NCBI RefSeq assembly: GCF_000830985.1
Contig: NZ_CP007151.1
Coordinates: 1,860,001 to 1,924,000, forward strand
Source of the DNA: Marinobacter similis
GTDB taxonomy: Bacteria > Pseudomonadota > Gammaproteobacteria > Pseudomonadales > Oleiphilaceae
Direction: 5' to 3'
DNA length: 64,000 nt
Shown here: piece by piece, positions 8,862 to 18,413 of the stretch
How positions within the stretch are numbered: position 1 is the stretch's first letter
Layout: each line of letters begins with the position of its first letter
Translations under genes and position numbers: made by a program
Notes under the pieces: generated by a model
What the model was told of the DNA's origin: nothing
Seen by the model: the letters and a program-made list of their open reading frames with translations, nothing else
Databases searched by the model: none

Positions 8862-10307
8862 CTAGGCAGGACGCAGGTTCGTTTGTGCCTCAGGCCAGGC
8901 CAGGGCAACATAGCCGATAGCAAGCACCAGCACGCGCTTGCCGCCAGGGCCATCGACAGATCCGGGGCCAGGTGCACCCGGTCGTACCGACTGTAACTCG
9001 CCCGCACTGCTCCGGTGATAGCAAGCCCCAGCAAGATCCCGCCAATCACATCGGTAAACCAGTGAACTCCCAGGTACAGCCGGCTGAGTGCCACTGGTAC
9101 CAGTGGCAATGAGAACAGGACATAGAACTGCCAGCGCTGCGTTTGCGGCTTTCGCCCGCGACGAAGCTGGCCAGCAAGGTGACAAACACGGTGATACCGG
9201 TGCTGTGGCCACTCGGGAATGCGCCGGACGATGGCGGGCTGAACACGGCGTCCGGCCGGTCGACGCCGAGGGTAACCTTAAGCAGCCAGACCAGGACGAT
9301 CGCGAGCGCGGCGGCCATGACGATATGAATGGCGGCGGCGTAGTAGCCCGGAAGACGAGTGCCAGGCAGGTCAATATCGCTGCGGCGGTCAGCACTGGTG
9401 GATCACCCAGCAGGGTGGCGATAATCACCGGGCTATCGAGTAGCGGCTGCCGGAGCTGCTCAAACCAGGCCAGTGCCAGCTGATTGAATGGCTCAAGAAC
9501 GTGGGTCTGGGTGGCCAGCAGGCCCCAGAGCAGAAACAGGCCGGAGGCGGCCAGCGCCAGCATGATGGAGGCGAGGGGGAATTCGCCTCCTCGGTCCGGG
9601 CGGTGGTTGGTGTACAGGCGCCAGAACCGGTGGGTGGCGTCGTATCTGGCCATGCGCCGTTCCAGCCAGCGATACAGCCGTCCACCTTTGCCCAGGCCCA
9701 GCTGAAACTGGATCAACACCAGGTACACCGCTATCAAAGTGGCCAGGCTGATGCCCACCACTGGATAAAAGTACGCCGGCGGCTGAAGGTCGCTGGCCAG
9801 CGCACTGCCCACCAGAAAGCCGGGAAGAATGTACACCGGCGCCCAACCCACCGCTGAAACAATATTGAACGCCAGGAATCGCTGCCACGGCATCCACAGA
9901 GCGCCGGCAATCAGGGGGATGATGGGGCGAATAGGCCCGACAAAGCGTCCGATGACCACGCTCTTGCCGCCGTGCTGGCGAAAGAAGGCCTGGCCCTTTG
10001 CCAACAGGATGGGGTAGCGGCTGAGTGGCCATACCACATTGAGCCGGCCCTGGAGTTTGCGCCCGAGGGCAAAGCTGACGGTGTCGCCTGCAATGGCACC
10101 CAGGCCGGCCCAGATCAGGGCCTCGGTCAGTGGCATGCCGGTTTGCCCGGCCAGTGCCGCCATAGCGAACAGAATCGCCACTCCAGGCACGATGATGCCC
10201 GCAATCGCCAGAGACTCGACAAAGGCGGTACTGAATAGGGCCGTGGCCAGCCATCCCGGGTTCAGGCTTAACCAGGCCGATAACTCCCTGAGCCAATCAC
10301 CGCTCAT
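8862..10307 (-). CDS. DedA (VTT) - PAP2 phosphatase fusion membrane protein, three frameshifts
   Basis: About 482 residues after restoring three single bases (near 9348, 9136 and 8934), which return the gene to its starting frame and to a plausible last helix and stop at 8862. The N-terminal half (about 1-200) is a DedA/VTT membrane domain with the family's GAIAGDTVSF and GRFVGPIRPIIPLIAG motifs. The C-terminal half is a membrane PAP2 phosphatase with all three motifs: KVTLGVDRP, PSGHST and SRLYLGVHWFTD. DedA proteins flip undecaprenyl phosphate, and PAP2 enzymes make it from the diphosphate, so the fusion may couple dephosphorylation and recycling of the C55 lipid carrier. It overlaps the GGDEF gene upstream by 4 bp. 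Confidence 0.82.
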   Translation of the reverse strand: MSGDWLRELSAWLSLNPGWLATALFSTAFVESLAIAGIIVPGVAILFAMAALAGQTGMPLTEALIWAGLGAIAGDTVSFALGRKLQGRLNVVWPLSRYPILLAKGQAFFRQHGGKSVVIGRFVGPIRPIIPLIAGALWMPWQRFLAFNIVSAVGWAPVYILPGFLVGSALASDLQPPAYFYPVVGISLATLIAVYLVLIQFQLGLGKGGRLYRWLERRMARYDATHRFWRLYTNHRPDRGGEFPLASIMLALAASGLFLLWGLLATQTHVLEPFNQLALAWFEQLRQPLLDSPVIIATLLGDPPVLTAAAILTCLALVFRATTPPPFISSWPPRSRSSWSGCLRLPSASTGRTPCSARHRPAHSRVATAPVSPCLSPCWPASSRAKAANAALAVLCPVLIATGTSGTQPAVPGSSLVYRCDWRDLAGACYHRSSAGELQSVRPGAPGPGSVDGPGGKRVLVLAIGYVALAWPEAQTNLRPA

Positions 10308-11302
10308 GCTGCGATAGTCTCTCCGGCACTGAACCAGACCGAATCAGCACCGCGTCGGCGGGCCTCTTCCATGGCAGCGTGAGCCCGTTTGCGCAGGTTG
10401 TCGGTGCGGGTATCTCCGCTACCTCGCGTAGTGCAGCCAATGCTGACCGTTGCTTTGCCTACCACCGCCCACTGATGCTCGGCAATGGTTCGGCGTATTC
10501 GTTCGGCAATCACTCGCACCCCTTCTTCAGGGGTGTACGGCAGGATCAGGAAAAATTCCGAATCGTTCAGGGTGTAAAGGGTGTCGCCGGCCCGGATGAC
10601 ATCAAACAGATGCTCGGTCATGTCGCGGAACAGCGTTTGAACGCCGGCCTTGCCATGCAGGTCCGCCGCTTCGTCGGCGTAGTCGATACTGAGATCGATA
10701 ACCGACAGCTGATGTCCGGTGGCGATGGCTCGGCTGATCTCTTTTTGCAGGGTTTCATCCAGAAAGCGGGCGTTATGGGCCCCGGTCACCGGATCGGTAA
10801 TGGCCAGATCTTCGGCGGATTGGGCCATGTGGTCGTAGTGCCAGATATACAGCGACGCCGCGGCGAGCAGGATAGCCATGCCGGTAATGGCAATGATGGC
10901 ATCGGTGGTGGGTTGCTGGAACAGCACCACCCCTGACGTGGGCACTAGCAGAAGGAATGACAGCGCCATGCCCTGGCGCAGCGGCAGGATCAGCAGGTTC
11001 AACATCAGCAGTGGCATGGCCCAGTGGGTAATGCCCGGGCCGTCGAGTGTCAGCATGGCAGCCAGCAGGCCGCTGTTCAGGCCGGACAGAATGATCAGGT
11101 GTCCCGGCGCTGACAATTGGTGACGACGGCACACTGCGGTATAGGCAACCCCTGCCAGGGTCAACGTTGCCATGCCAGTGGCGAGGTAGAACAGCTCATA
11201 GAAGCCATAACGGAGATTCTGCATCGCCAGCGCCAGGATGAAGAGCGTAGCCAGAACATAGCCGGTTCCATGCGTCCAGGTTCTCAGGCGGGTCTCGGTC
11301 AT
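10304..11302 (-). CDS. Membrane protein with degenerate GGDEF domain (1)
   Basis: 332 residues: about six hydrophobic segments in residues 15-160 (a membrane sensor region resembling MASE-type domains), then a GGDEF domain beginning ITDPVTGAHNARFLDETL. The signature loop reads LNDSEFF instead of GG(D/E)EF, so diguanylate cyclase activity is not expected. The domain may bind GTP or c-di-GMP or only dimerise. Its start overlaps the stop of the next GGDEF gene by 4 bp (11299-11302), and its stop overlaps the DedA-PAP2 start by 4 bp, indicating a three-gene translationally coupled operon. Confidence 0.8.
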   Translation of the reverse strand: MTETRLRTWTHGTGYVLATLFILALAMQNLRYGFYELFYLATGMATLTLAGVAYTAVCRRHQLSAPGHLIILSGLNSGLLAAMLTLDGPGITHWAMPLLMLNLLILPLRQGMALSFLLLVPTSGVVLFQQPTTDAIIAITGMAILLAAASLYIWHYDHMAQSAEDLAITDPVTGAHNARFLDETLQKEISRAIATGHQLSVIDLSIDYADEAADLHGKAGVQTLFRDMTEHLFDVIRAGDTLYTLNDSEFFLILPYTPEEGVRVIAERIRRTIAEHQWAVVGKATVSIGCTTRGSGDTRTDNLRKRAHAAMEEARRRGADSVWFSAGETIAA

Positions 11303-12315
11303 GAAGTGGGTCCTTGTGCGGGCGGTGGGGTCTTGCTCCCGGTCTGGTTCCAGGCGCTGTAGGCCTGGGTCCGGTTGCCGCCTTGTTGCTGGGCACGGCG
11401 CAGGGCGTTGGCGGCGCTCTGCTGCAGGCTGTCGGCATCGTCACCGATGTTCAGGCCGGCAACGCCGGTGCTCACCGTCAATGCCATGTCATGGGATTCC
11501 AGCAGCTTGCCCAGTCCGTTGCGTATGATCTCCGAACGCTTGATGGCGTCGTGGGTGGCGATGCCGGGCAGAATGACCAGGAACTGCAGGTCCGCGACCC
11601 GATAATAGGTGTCGAAGTCGCGGATCTGGGAATGCAGATAGCGCCCGATGCGGGGCAGGATAGAGCGAATATCCTGGTCCGGATTGCGGTCGCTGAGGTG
11701 GGTGTCGAGGCCAATCATGATGATCGACATATCGGTGCCTTCACGCTCGCTGCGCTGGATTTCCTTGTGCAGGTCAGCCGAGAGGTATTCCCGGCTGGCG
11801 GCCTGGGTCAGCTCATCGGTACGGCGCAGCGGCGCCAGCTGGCGGTTTTTGTATTCGCGCAGGAAAACAAGCAGGCCCGAGAGCAGGGTGGTCAGCATAA
11901 AAGCACTGACCATCTGGTGTCGATCGGCCAGGCCAGTAGCGAGTGGGATAGTCAGGCCGGCAAGCAGCATCATCGCCAGGGTGATTCCCATCGCCAGTTG
12001 CAGTGGCAATAGCGCAAACGCCAGCAGGGGAAGGGCGTAAAACCAGTGACTGAGCGCCCAGGGGCCGGTCCAGAAACTGGTCAGCATCAGTAACAAAAGC
12101 GCTACGAAGAAAAACCGCTGGACACTCGGCCAGGGGTGTTGCTGACGATTGCTGTGAAAGGTTTGTGCGCAAATCACGATGCCGGCGGCAGCGGCGGCAG
12201 CGGCCGCCGTCAAGGGCTCACCCAGCGTTGCGCTGAGCGCCGAAAAGGCAATCAGGACCACGAATCCGGCCCGCGACAGTCTGCTCAACAAAAAGTTTTC
12301 GGCCAACTGGGCCAT
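11299..12315 (-). CDS. Membrane protein with degenerate GGDEF domain (2)
   Basis: 338 residues. The region 15-165 holds several transmembrane helices, including an alanine-rich stretch, and is followed by a GGDEF fold starting RTDELTQAASREYLSADL. The catalytic loop reads YRVADLQFLVILPG, with no GGDEF signature. It is a paralogue-like partner of the next gene, with the same architecture and length. The ATG at 12315 is preceded by AAGGA (about 12321-12325); the frame runs open much further upstream into the proA side but without a credible start. First gene of the GGDEF-GGDEF-DedA-PAP2 operon, divergent from proA. Confidence 0.78.
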   Translation of the reverse strand: MAQLAENFLLSRLSRAGFVVLIAFSALSATLGEPLTAAAAAAAAGIVICAQTFHSNRQQHPWPSVQRFFFVALLLLMLTSFWTGPWALSHWFYALPLLAFALLPLQLAMGITLAMMLLAGLTIPLATGLADRHQMVSAFMLTTLLSGLLVFLREYKNRQLAPLRRTDELTQAASREYLSADLHKEIQRSEREGTDMSIIMIGLDTHLSDRNPDQDIRSILPRIGRYLHSQIRDFDTYYRVADLQFLVILPGIATHDAIKRSEIIRNGLGKLLESHDMALTVSTGVAGLNIGDDADSLQQSAANALRRAQQQGGNRTQAYSAWNQTGSKTPPPAQGPTS

Positions 12316-12456
12316 GGTATCCGTCCTTTTTAGAAACTCCCTAAGTATGTGGCATATCGCAGGGTTATAATATCTGTTTGGGGTGCGTACTTGAAACGGG
12401 AAAGGTAAAGTTAGGCCCTGATAATGAATTCTGCTGGTTAACACGAAGGTAAACGG

Positions 12457-13709
12457 ATGGATATTGCAGCTTACATGGCTGAGGTCGGCGAGCAGGCTCG
12501 CGCAGCCGCGACGCTGGTAGCTCGTTCCACAACGGCGGTGCGCAATCAGGCCCTGCTGGCCACTGCCCGAGCCCTGGATACGGCACGCACCGAGCTGGCC
12601 GAGGCCAACGCCAAGGACCTGGACAACGGCCGGAGCAACGGTCTCGACGGTGCCATGCTGGACCGGCTGGAGCTGACCCCCGAGCGAATCGATACCATGA
12701 TCGAGGGGCTTCGACAGGTTGCCTCCTTGCCGGATCCGATCGGTGAAATCACTGACATGACCTATCGTCCGTCCGGAATCCAGGTGGGCAAGATGCGGGT
12801 GCCTTTGGGCGTGATTGGCATCATCTACGAATCCCGTCCGAACGTGACCGTAGAGGCTGCCAGCCTGTGCCTGAAATCGGGGAATGCGACCATTCTCCGG
12901 GGCGGCTCCGAGGCCATTCATTCCAACCAGGCTATAGCCCGGTGTCTGAGTCAGGGTCTGGCCGAGGCCGGCTTGCCGGAGACCGCGGTGCAGGTGGTCA
13001 AAACCACTGACCGTGCGGCGGTGGGCGAGCTGATTACCATGCCCCGGTACGTCGATGTCATCGTGCCCCGTGGAGGTAAAGGCTTGATCGAACGCATCAG
13101 CGTGACGCCCGTGTGCCGGTAATCAAGCACCTGGACGGTGTTTGCCATGTCTATATCGACAGCCACGCTGATCCGGAAAAAGCCCTGAACGTTGCGGTGA
13201 ACGCAAAAACCCAGCGCTACGGTACCTGCAATACCATGGAAACCCTTCTGGTCGATGGCGAGATCGCCGATGATATCCTGCCGTTGCTGGCCACGGCTTT
13301 TGCAGAAAAGGAAGTAGAGCTGCGCGGCTGTGAGCGTACCCGGAGCATCATCGATGTCGTTGAGGCGGTCGAGGCTGACTGGGAAGCAGAATACCTTGGG
13401 CCAATCCTTGCGGTACGGGTGGTTGATGGCCTCGATGGTGCGATCAAGCACATCAACCGCTACAGCTCCCAGCATACCGACAGCATCATCACCGAAAACT
13501 TCACCCGGGCGCGTCGTTTCCTGACCGAAGTGGATTCCAGCTCCGTGATGGTTAATACGTCCACACGCTTCGCTGACGGCTTCGAGTACGGGCTGGGCGC
13601 AGAGATTGGCATTTCCACCGACAAGATTCATGCCCGCGGGCCAGTGGGGCTTGAGGGTCTGACTTCCCAGAAATACGTGGTGTTCGGCGACGGCCACATC
13701 CGGACCTGA
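12457..13709 (+). CDS. proA: Gamma-glutamyl phosphate reductase, one-base frameshift
   Basis: Reduces gamma-glutamyl phosphate to glutamate semialdehyde with NADPH, the second step of proline synthesis. About 418 residues after correction, as in E. coli (417). Family motifs are visible: [14 protein letters not shown], the [10 protein letters not shown] loop, and in the second half [11 protein letters not shown] with the catalytic Cys, and a C-terminus ending in GLTSQKYVV. The frame breaks at 13101: one C is missing, and restoring it gives [16 protein letters not shown] without a gap. The stop overlaps the nadD start by one base, so the two are cotranscribed. Confidence 0.93.
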
Positions 13710-14365
13710 TGCCAATGCATGTGATCTATGGCGGCACCTTCGATCCGATTCATCACGGACACCTTCGGCTGGCCCTTGAGATCAGTGATCGGTTGGAAGT
13801 TGTACCGATCAATCTGGTGCCGTGCCACATTCCGCCGCACCGAGGTGATACCGGGGCTTCTGCCGAACAGCGGTTGCGGCTGCTGGAGCTGGCACTGGCT
13901 GGGGAAGCCCAGCTGCGCGTCGATGAGCGCGAACTCAAGCGGGCAGGGGCGTCATATACCGCCGATACTCTGCGCCAGTTGCGTGAAGAGCTGGGGCCTG
14001 AGCACCCCCTGACCATGGTGGTTGGAACCGACTCGTTTGCCAGTTTTGACCGTTGGCGGGAGTGGCAGTCCATTCCCGAGCTTGCCCACATTGTTGTGGT
14101 TCGTCGGCCCGGGGCTGAGCTCGACCCGGATGGATTGCCAGCGGCGATGCTGGCCGAGCGCCGGGTGTCTGACCCTCAGGCCTTGCATGGCCAGCCTTGC
14201 GGCTTGATGCTGGACCTGCAGCTGCCACTGCTGGAGATTTCTGCGACCGGCATCCGCGAACGGATCGAAGCCGGGCGGTCACCCCGTTATCTGGTCCCGG
14301 ATTCGGTGTGGCAGGAGATTCGTCGTCAGGGGCTCTATCGAGCCTGCCCCGATGGCAACTTTTAG
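13709..14365 (+). CDS. nadD: Nicotinate-nucleotide adenylyltransferase
   Basis: Adenylates nicotinate mononucleotide to deamido-NAD, an essential step of NAD synthesis. 218 residues. The nucleotidyltransferase signature GGTFDPIHHGHLRLA (about 8-22) carries the (H/T)xGH motif, and the C-terminal ISATGIRERI motif contains the ISSTxxR-type loop. MVVGTDSFASFDRWREW fits the family's substrate-binding region. The ATG at 13709 overlaps the proA stop; a second ATG at 13715 (MHVIYGG) is an equally likely start. It lies in the conserved proA-nadD-rsfS-rlmH order. Confidence 0.93.
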   Translation: MPMHVIYGGTFDPIHHGHLRLALEISDRLEVVPINLVPCHIPPHRGDTGASAEQRLRLLELALAGEAQLRVDERELKRAGASYTADTLRQLREELGPEHPLTMVVGTDSFASFDRWREWQSIPELAHIVVVRRPGAELDPDGLPAAMLAERRVSDPQALHGQPCGLMLDLQLPLLEISATGIRERIEAGRSPRYLVPDSVWQEIRRQGLYRACPDGNF

Positions 14366-14434
14366 TGCTACAATCGCGTCTGAATAGACTTTTCGGGCGG
14401 CCACTTCGGCTGACGCCCGTCTAACAGGGTGATT

Positions 14435-14785
14435 ATGCAGGCAGAACAACTGAAAGATCTGGTAGTTAACGCGCTCGAAGATGTGAAAGCACAGGACATC
14501 AGCGTAATTGATGTCCGTGACCGTACCAGTGTCACCGACTTCATGGTTCTGGCATCCGGAACATCCAACCGACATGTGAAATCCCTCGCCCATTCAGTGG
14601 TCTCGGACGCCCGGGACGAAGGCATTCGCGCCAACAGCGTGGAAGGTGACACTGTGAGCGACTGGATCCTGGTGGATTTGGGCGATGTGATTGTTCACGT
14701 CATGATGCCCGCCACGCGCGAGTTCTACGATCTGGAGCGCTTCTGGCGTGATGCCCCGGATCTTGGTGTTGCGGGCAGCGAATAA
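14435..14785 (+). CDS. rsfS: Ribosome silencing factor RsfS
   Basis: 116 residues. It binds ribosomal protein L14 and blocks joining of the subunits, lowering translation in stationary phase. The Iojap/RsfS signature is intact: [21 protein letters not shown], then [20 protein letters not shown]. The ATG at 14435 is preferred over an in-frame GTG at 14429, since the CAGGG at 14425-14429 then lies at usable distance. It sits directly before rlmH, as in most gammaproteobacteria. Confidence 0.93.
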   Translation: MQAEQLKDLVVNALEDVKAQDISVIDVRDRTSVTDFMVLASGTSNRHVKSLAHSVVSDARDEGIRANSVEGDTVSDWILVDLGDVIVHVMMPATREFYDLERFWRDAPDLGVAGSE

Positions 14786-14787
14786 GC

Positions 14788-15258
14788 ATGCGCTTACGTC
14801 TGATCTGCGTGGGGCAGAAGATGCCCGACTGGGTCAGTGCCGGGTATCATGATTACGCCCGCCGGATGCCGCCGGAACTGCCGCTGGAACTGGTCGAAAT
14901 CCCCTTGGCACACCGGGGCAAAAACCCGGATATCCCCAGACTGATGCAACGCGAGAGCGAAGCTCTGCTGGCCGCGTCCGGCTCGAAGGACCGGGTCGTC
15001 GCGCTTGAGGTTGGTGGTCGTCCCTGGTCCACGGAAAAGTTGGCAAGTCAGCTTGAGAACTGGCAGCAGGATGGCCGCGATGTCAGTTTCTTCGTCGGTG
15101 GTCCTGATGGCCTGGCCGACGCCTGCCGTCAACGTGCCGACCAGCAATGGTCGCTCTCGCCCCTGACGCTGCCCCATCCTCTGGTTCGTATTCTGCTTGC
15201 CGAGCAACTGTACCGGGCCTGGTCGATTACCCGTAACCACCCGTATCACCGGGCATAG
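14788..15258 (+). CDS. rlmH: 23S rRNA (pseudouridine1915-N3)-methyltransferase
   Basis: 156 residues, the family's usual length (E. coli 155). A SPOUT-class methyltransferase acting on helix 69 of 70S ribosomes. Motifs include [12 protein letters not shown] at the N-terminus, the glycine loop FFVGGPDGL (about 100-108) and the C-terminal trefoil-knot segment [22 protein letters not shown]. It starts 2 bp after the rsfS stop and ends 8 bp before mrdA, clearly within one operon. Confidence 0.95.
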   Translation: MRLRLICVGQKMPDWVSAGYHDYARRMPPELPLELVEIPLAHRGKNPDIPRLMQRESEALLAASGSKDRVVALEVGGRPWSTEKLASQLENWQQDGRDVSFFVGGPDGLADACRQRADQQWSLSPLTLPHPLVRILLAEQLYRAWSITRNHPYHRA

Positions 15259-15266
15259 GGGCGGGT

Positions 15267-17162
15267 ATGCCGTGGGGTGAATTCAAGGATACTGCCGCCG
15301 AACGCCGTTTGTTCCAGCGCCGCACCCTGGTTATGCTGACGTTCGTGCTGATGCTGATTGGCGCCTTGCTGGCCCGAATGTACCAGCTGCAAATTGTCGA
15401 GCACGAGGTGTATACCACCCTGTCCGACAAGAACCGGGTGCAGGTCCAATCCGTCCCGCCGCCCCGGGGACTTGTCTACGATCGCAATCGGACCCTGCTG
15501 GCGGAAAATCGCCCGGTGTTCAGTGTCACCCTGGTGCCTGAGCGGGTGGACGGCATGTCCGAGACACTGACTCAACTCGACCGCATTCTGGATGTCTCTG
15601 AAGAAGACCTTGAACGCTTCCAGCGTCGCCTGCAGGAGCCCCGTCGTCCATTCCAGGAAATCCCGCTACGCTACGACCTAGATGAGCAGGAAATGGCTCG
15701 TTTGGCCGTGCATCGGCACCAGTTGCCCGGGGTTGAGGTCAAGGCCGAGCTGGTTCGGTATTACCCCCACAGTGAACTTACTGCCCACGCCCTGGGCTTT
15801 GTTGGCCGCATCAACCGGGATGAGCTGCAGCGCATCGACCCGGTTAATTACGCTGGCACCAACTATATCGGCAAGTCTGGAATCGAGCGCTTCTACGAGG
15901 AAGTCCTGCACGGGCAGGTTGGATATCAGCACGTGGAAACTAATGCCCGCGGCCGTACCTTGCGGGTATTGGAGCGAGAGAATCCGGTGCCGGGCGAAGA
16001 CCTGCAGTTGCATCTCGACCTGAGGCTGCAGAAACGCGCCCACGAACTGTTGGACGGCCGGCGCGGTGCCATCGTGGCAATCGAGCCAGCAACTGGCGGC
16101 ATCTTGGCGCTGGCCAGCGTGCCCGGTTTCGATGCCAACAAGTTTGTCACCGGGATCAGTGTCGCGGACTATCGCGAGCTTAGCGAGAGCCGGGATAAGC
16201 CGCTTTTCAACCGCGCGCTGCGCGGCCAGTACCCTCCCGGTTCCACCATGAAGCCTATGTTGGCGATCGCGGCTCTGGACAGTGGCGCGACGACCCGAGA
16301 CTACACCATCTGGGACCCTGGCTATTTCAAGCTGAATGAATCCGGCCGCCGGTACCGGGATTGGAAGAGGTCCGGTCACGGCTGGGTTGACTTGATGGAC
16401 GCCATGGCCGAATCCTGTGACGTCTACTTCTATGAAATCGCGGTGAAAATGGGCGTGGACACTATGTATAACTATCTGTCGCGCTTTGGCTTTGGTGAAG
16501 ATGCTGCCCTGGATGTGTCTGGCGCCCTCAGTGGTTTGTTGCCGTCTCGGGATTGGAAGCGGGCGACGCGTAACGAACCCTGGTATCCAGGTGACTCGGT
16601 GAACCTGGGAATTGGCCAGGGTTTCATGCTGGCGACGCCGCTGCAACTGGCTACCGCCACCTCTCTGATTGCCAACCGGGGTACCTGGGCCGAGCCCCGG
16701 TTGCTGAAAGATATTGATGGTGACACCTCGGTGTCTGGCTTCTTGCCCGATAGCAATCACGAACCCCTGAAACTGAAGGACCCCAGTGATTGGGAGTATG
16801 TGGTCGACACCATGGCGGAGGTCATGCACGGTCGCAAAGGTACGGCGCGTGGGGCCGGGGCTGGCGCACCATACCGTATGGCGGGCAAGACCGGTACGGC
16901 GCAAGTCTTCAGTCTGGCTGAGGACGAGGAATACGATGCCGAGGAGATACGGGAGCGGCTTCGGGATCACGCGCTGTTTGTCGGCTTTGCACCGGTTGAG
17001 AATCCGGAAATCGCAGTCGCTGTCATTGTCGAGAATGGCGGTGGCGGCAGCAGCACGGCGGCGCCCGTGGCCCGCGAACTGTTCGACGCCTGGTTGCTGG
17101 AGTTCCAGCAGTCAGATGACGAGGCGCTGGTGGGCAGCGTCGACTCCGGGGGAGGGGAGTAA
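15267..17162 (+). CDS. mrdA: Peptidoglycan D,D-transpeptidase PBP2
   Basis: 631 residues. The class B penicillin-binding protein of the rod-shape elongasome, cross-linking new peptidoglycan in the periplasm. One N-terminal membrane helix (about 22-42) is followed by the pedestal domain with PPPRGLVYDRN, then the transpeptidase domain. Catalytic motifs are SxxK at Ser326-Lys329 (GSTMKP), SCD at 383-385 in place of SxN (usual for PBP2) and KTG at 541-543. The acidic stretch after KTG (EDEEYDAEEI) replaces a loop that varies between species. It overlaps rodA by one base, so the pair is translationally coupled. Confidence 0.95.
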   Translation: MPWGEFKDTAAERRLFQRRTLVMLTFVLMLIGALLARMYQLQIVEHEVYTTLSDKNRVQVQSVPPPRGLVYDRNRTLLAENRPVFSVTLVPERVDGMSETLTQLDRILDVSEEDLERFQRRLQEPRRPFQEIPLRYDLDEQEMARLAVHRHQLPGVEVKAELVRYYPHSELTAHALGFVGRINRDELQRIDPVNYAGTNYIGKSGIERFYEEVLHGQVGYQHVETNARGRTLRVLERENPVPGEDLQLHLDLRLQKRAHELLDGRRGAIVAIEPATGGILALASVPGFDANKFVTGISVADYRELSESRDKPLFNRALRGQYPPGSTMKPMLAIAALDSGATTRDYTIWDPGYFKLNESGRRYRDWKRSGHGWVDLMDAMAESCDVYFYEIAVKMGVDTMYNYLSRFGFGEDAALDVSGALSGLLPSRDWKRATRNEPWYPGDSVNLGIGQGFMLATPLQLATATSLIANRGTWAEPRLLKDIDGDTSVSGFLPDSNHEPLKLKDPSDWEYVVDTMAEVMHGRKGTARGAGAGAPYRMAGKTGTAQVFSLAEDEEYDAEEIRERLRDHALFVGFAPVENPEIAVAVIVENGGGGSSTAAPVARELFDAWLLEFQQSDDEALVGSVDSGGGE

Positions 17163-18304
17163 TGGCCCTGAACGATTTCATTGATTCTACTGCCACCAAT
17201 CCGCTCGGCCGGCCCCGTGGTATCTGGTCAGCGCTGCACCTGGATCCCATCCTGCTGTTCCTGCTGCTGGTGCTGGTCTCCGGTGGCTTATTCATCCTCT
17301 ATAGTGGCGCCGACCGCAACATCGAGGTCGTCAAGGCGCAGGGGATCAGACTCGGCGTCGCCTTTGTGGTGATGCTGGTGTTCGCCCAGCTCGACCCCTC
17401 CGTGTTTCGGCGTTGGGCGCCCTGGCTTTATGCGGCCGGTATTGCAGCTTTGTTGGCGGTACTGCTCGTCGGTGTCGGGGCCAAGGGCGCCCAACGCTGG
17501 CTGGCCATTCCCGGGCTGCCCCGATTCCAGCCCTCGGAGTTGATGAAACTGGTGGTGCCGATGATGGCGGCCTGGTACCTGTCGCGGCATTTTCTGCCAC
17601 CCCGTTTCCGCCATGTCATCGTCGGGCTGGCCATCGTGCTGGTCCCCATGATGATGATCATTCAGCAGCCGGACCTGGGCACTTCGTTGCTGGTCGGCAT
17701 GGCAGGTCTGTTTGTGGTTTTCTTCGCGGGTATCAGCTGGAAGCTGATTCTGGCTTTCGTAGGTCTGGTGTCGGTCTCGGCTCCGATGATGTGGTTCTTC
17801 GTCATGCGCGAGTATCAGAAGCAGCGCGTGCTGACCTTGCTGGATCCCCAGAGCGATCCATTGGGCGCTGGCTGGAACATCATTCAGTCGAAAACCGCTA
17901 TAGGTTCCGGCGGCGTTGACGGCAAGGGCTGGCTACAAGGCACCCAGTCCCATCTGGAGTTCTTGCCTGAGAGTCACACTGATTTCATCGTCGCGGTGCT
18001 GGCGGAGGAGTTTGGCTTCATTGGCATGCTGGTGCTGATGCTGGTGTACGTGCTGATTATCCTGCGCTGTCTCTACATCGCCGCCACCGCCCAGGATTCG
18101 TTCAGTCGCCTGCTGGCCGGTGCCCTGACCATGACCTTCTTCATCTACATCTTTGTTAACGTCGGCATGGTCAGTGGCCTGCTGCCGGTGGTAGGGGTAC
18201 CACTGCCATTGATCAGTTATGGCGGCACTTCCGGTGTTACTCTGATGGCGGCCTTTGGTGTCCTGATGTCCATTCACACCCACCGCCGGATGATCAGCGC
18301 CTGA
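17162..18304 (+). CDS. rodA: Peptidoglycan glycosyltransferase RodA
   Basis: 380 residues with about ten membrane helices. A SEDS-family glycan polymerase partnered with PBP2 in the elongasome. Family marks include the periplasmic loop with GWNIIQSKTAIGSGG and LPESHTDFIVAVLAEEFG, which contains the catalytic-region Asp, and the C-terminal LPLISYGGTSG motif. The start ATG overlaps the mrdA stop (TAATG). The gene ends 110 bp before rlpA. Confidence 0.95.
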   Translation: MALNDFIDSTATNPLGRPRGIWSALHLDPILLFLLLVLVSGGLFILYSGADRNIEVVKAQGIRLGVAFVVMLVFAQLDPSVFRRWAPWLYAAGIAALLAVLLVGVGAKGAQRWLAIPGLPRFQPSELMKLVVPMMAAWYLSRHFLPPRFRHVIVGLAIVLVPMMMIIQQPDLGTSLLVGMAGLFVVFFAGISWKLILAFVGLVSVSAPMMWFFVMREYQKQRVLTLLDPQSDPLGAGWNIIQSKTAIGSGGVDGKGWLQGTQSHLEFLPESHTDFIVAVLAEEFGFIGMLVLMLVYVLIILRCLYIAATAQDSFSRLLAGALTMTFFIYIFVNVGMVSGLLPVVGVPLPLISYGGTSGVTLMAAFGVLMSIHTHRRMISA

Positions 18305-18413
18305 GTAAAGGTGGCGAGTGGGTAATGGTGAACCCTGGTTATAACCCGTTACAATAAGTCACGGCTGCCCACCCGTTGATTTGGTGGCCGTTGTGCAAGA
18401 GGATTTCCGGACT

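Noticed and set aside
8165..9109. 314-codon leftward open frame starting MPLVPVAL
   Set aside because: Only its first part (PAP2 motif 3 region) is real and belongs to the frameshifted DedA-PAP2 gene; the rest is antisense to the LON gene.
12316..12921. Long upstream extension of the second GGDEF gene
   Set aside because: It runs antisense through proA; the ATG at 12315 with AAGGA starts at the membrane region.
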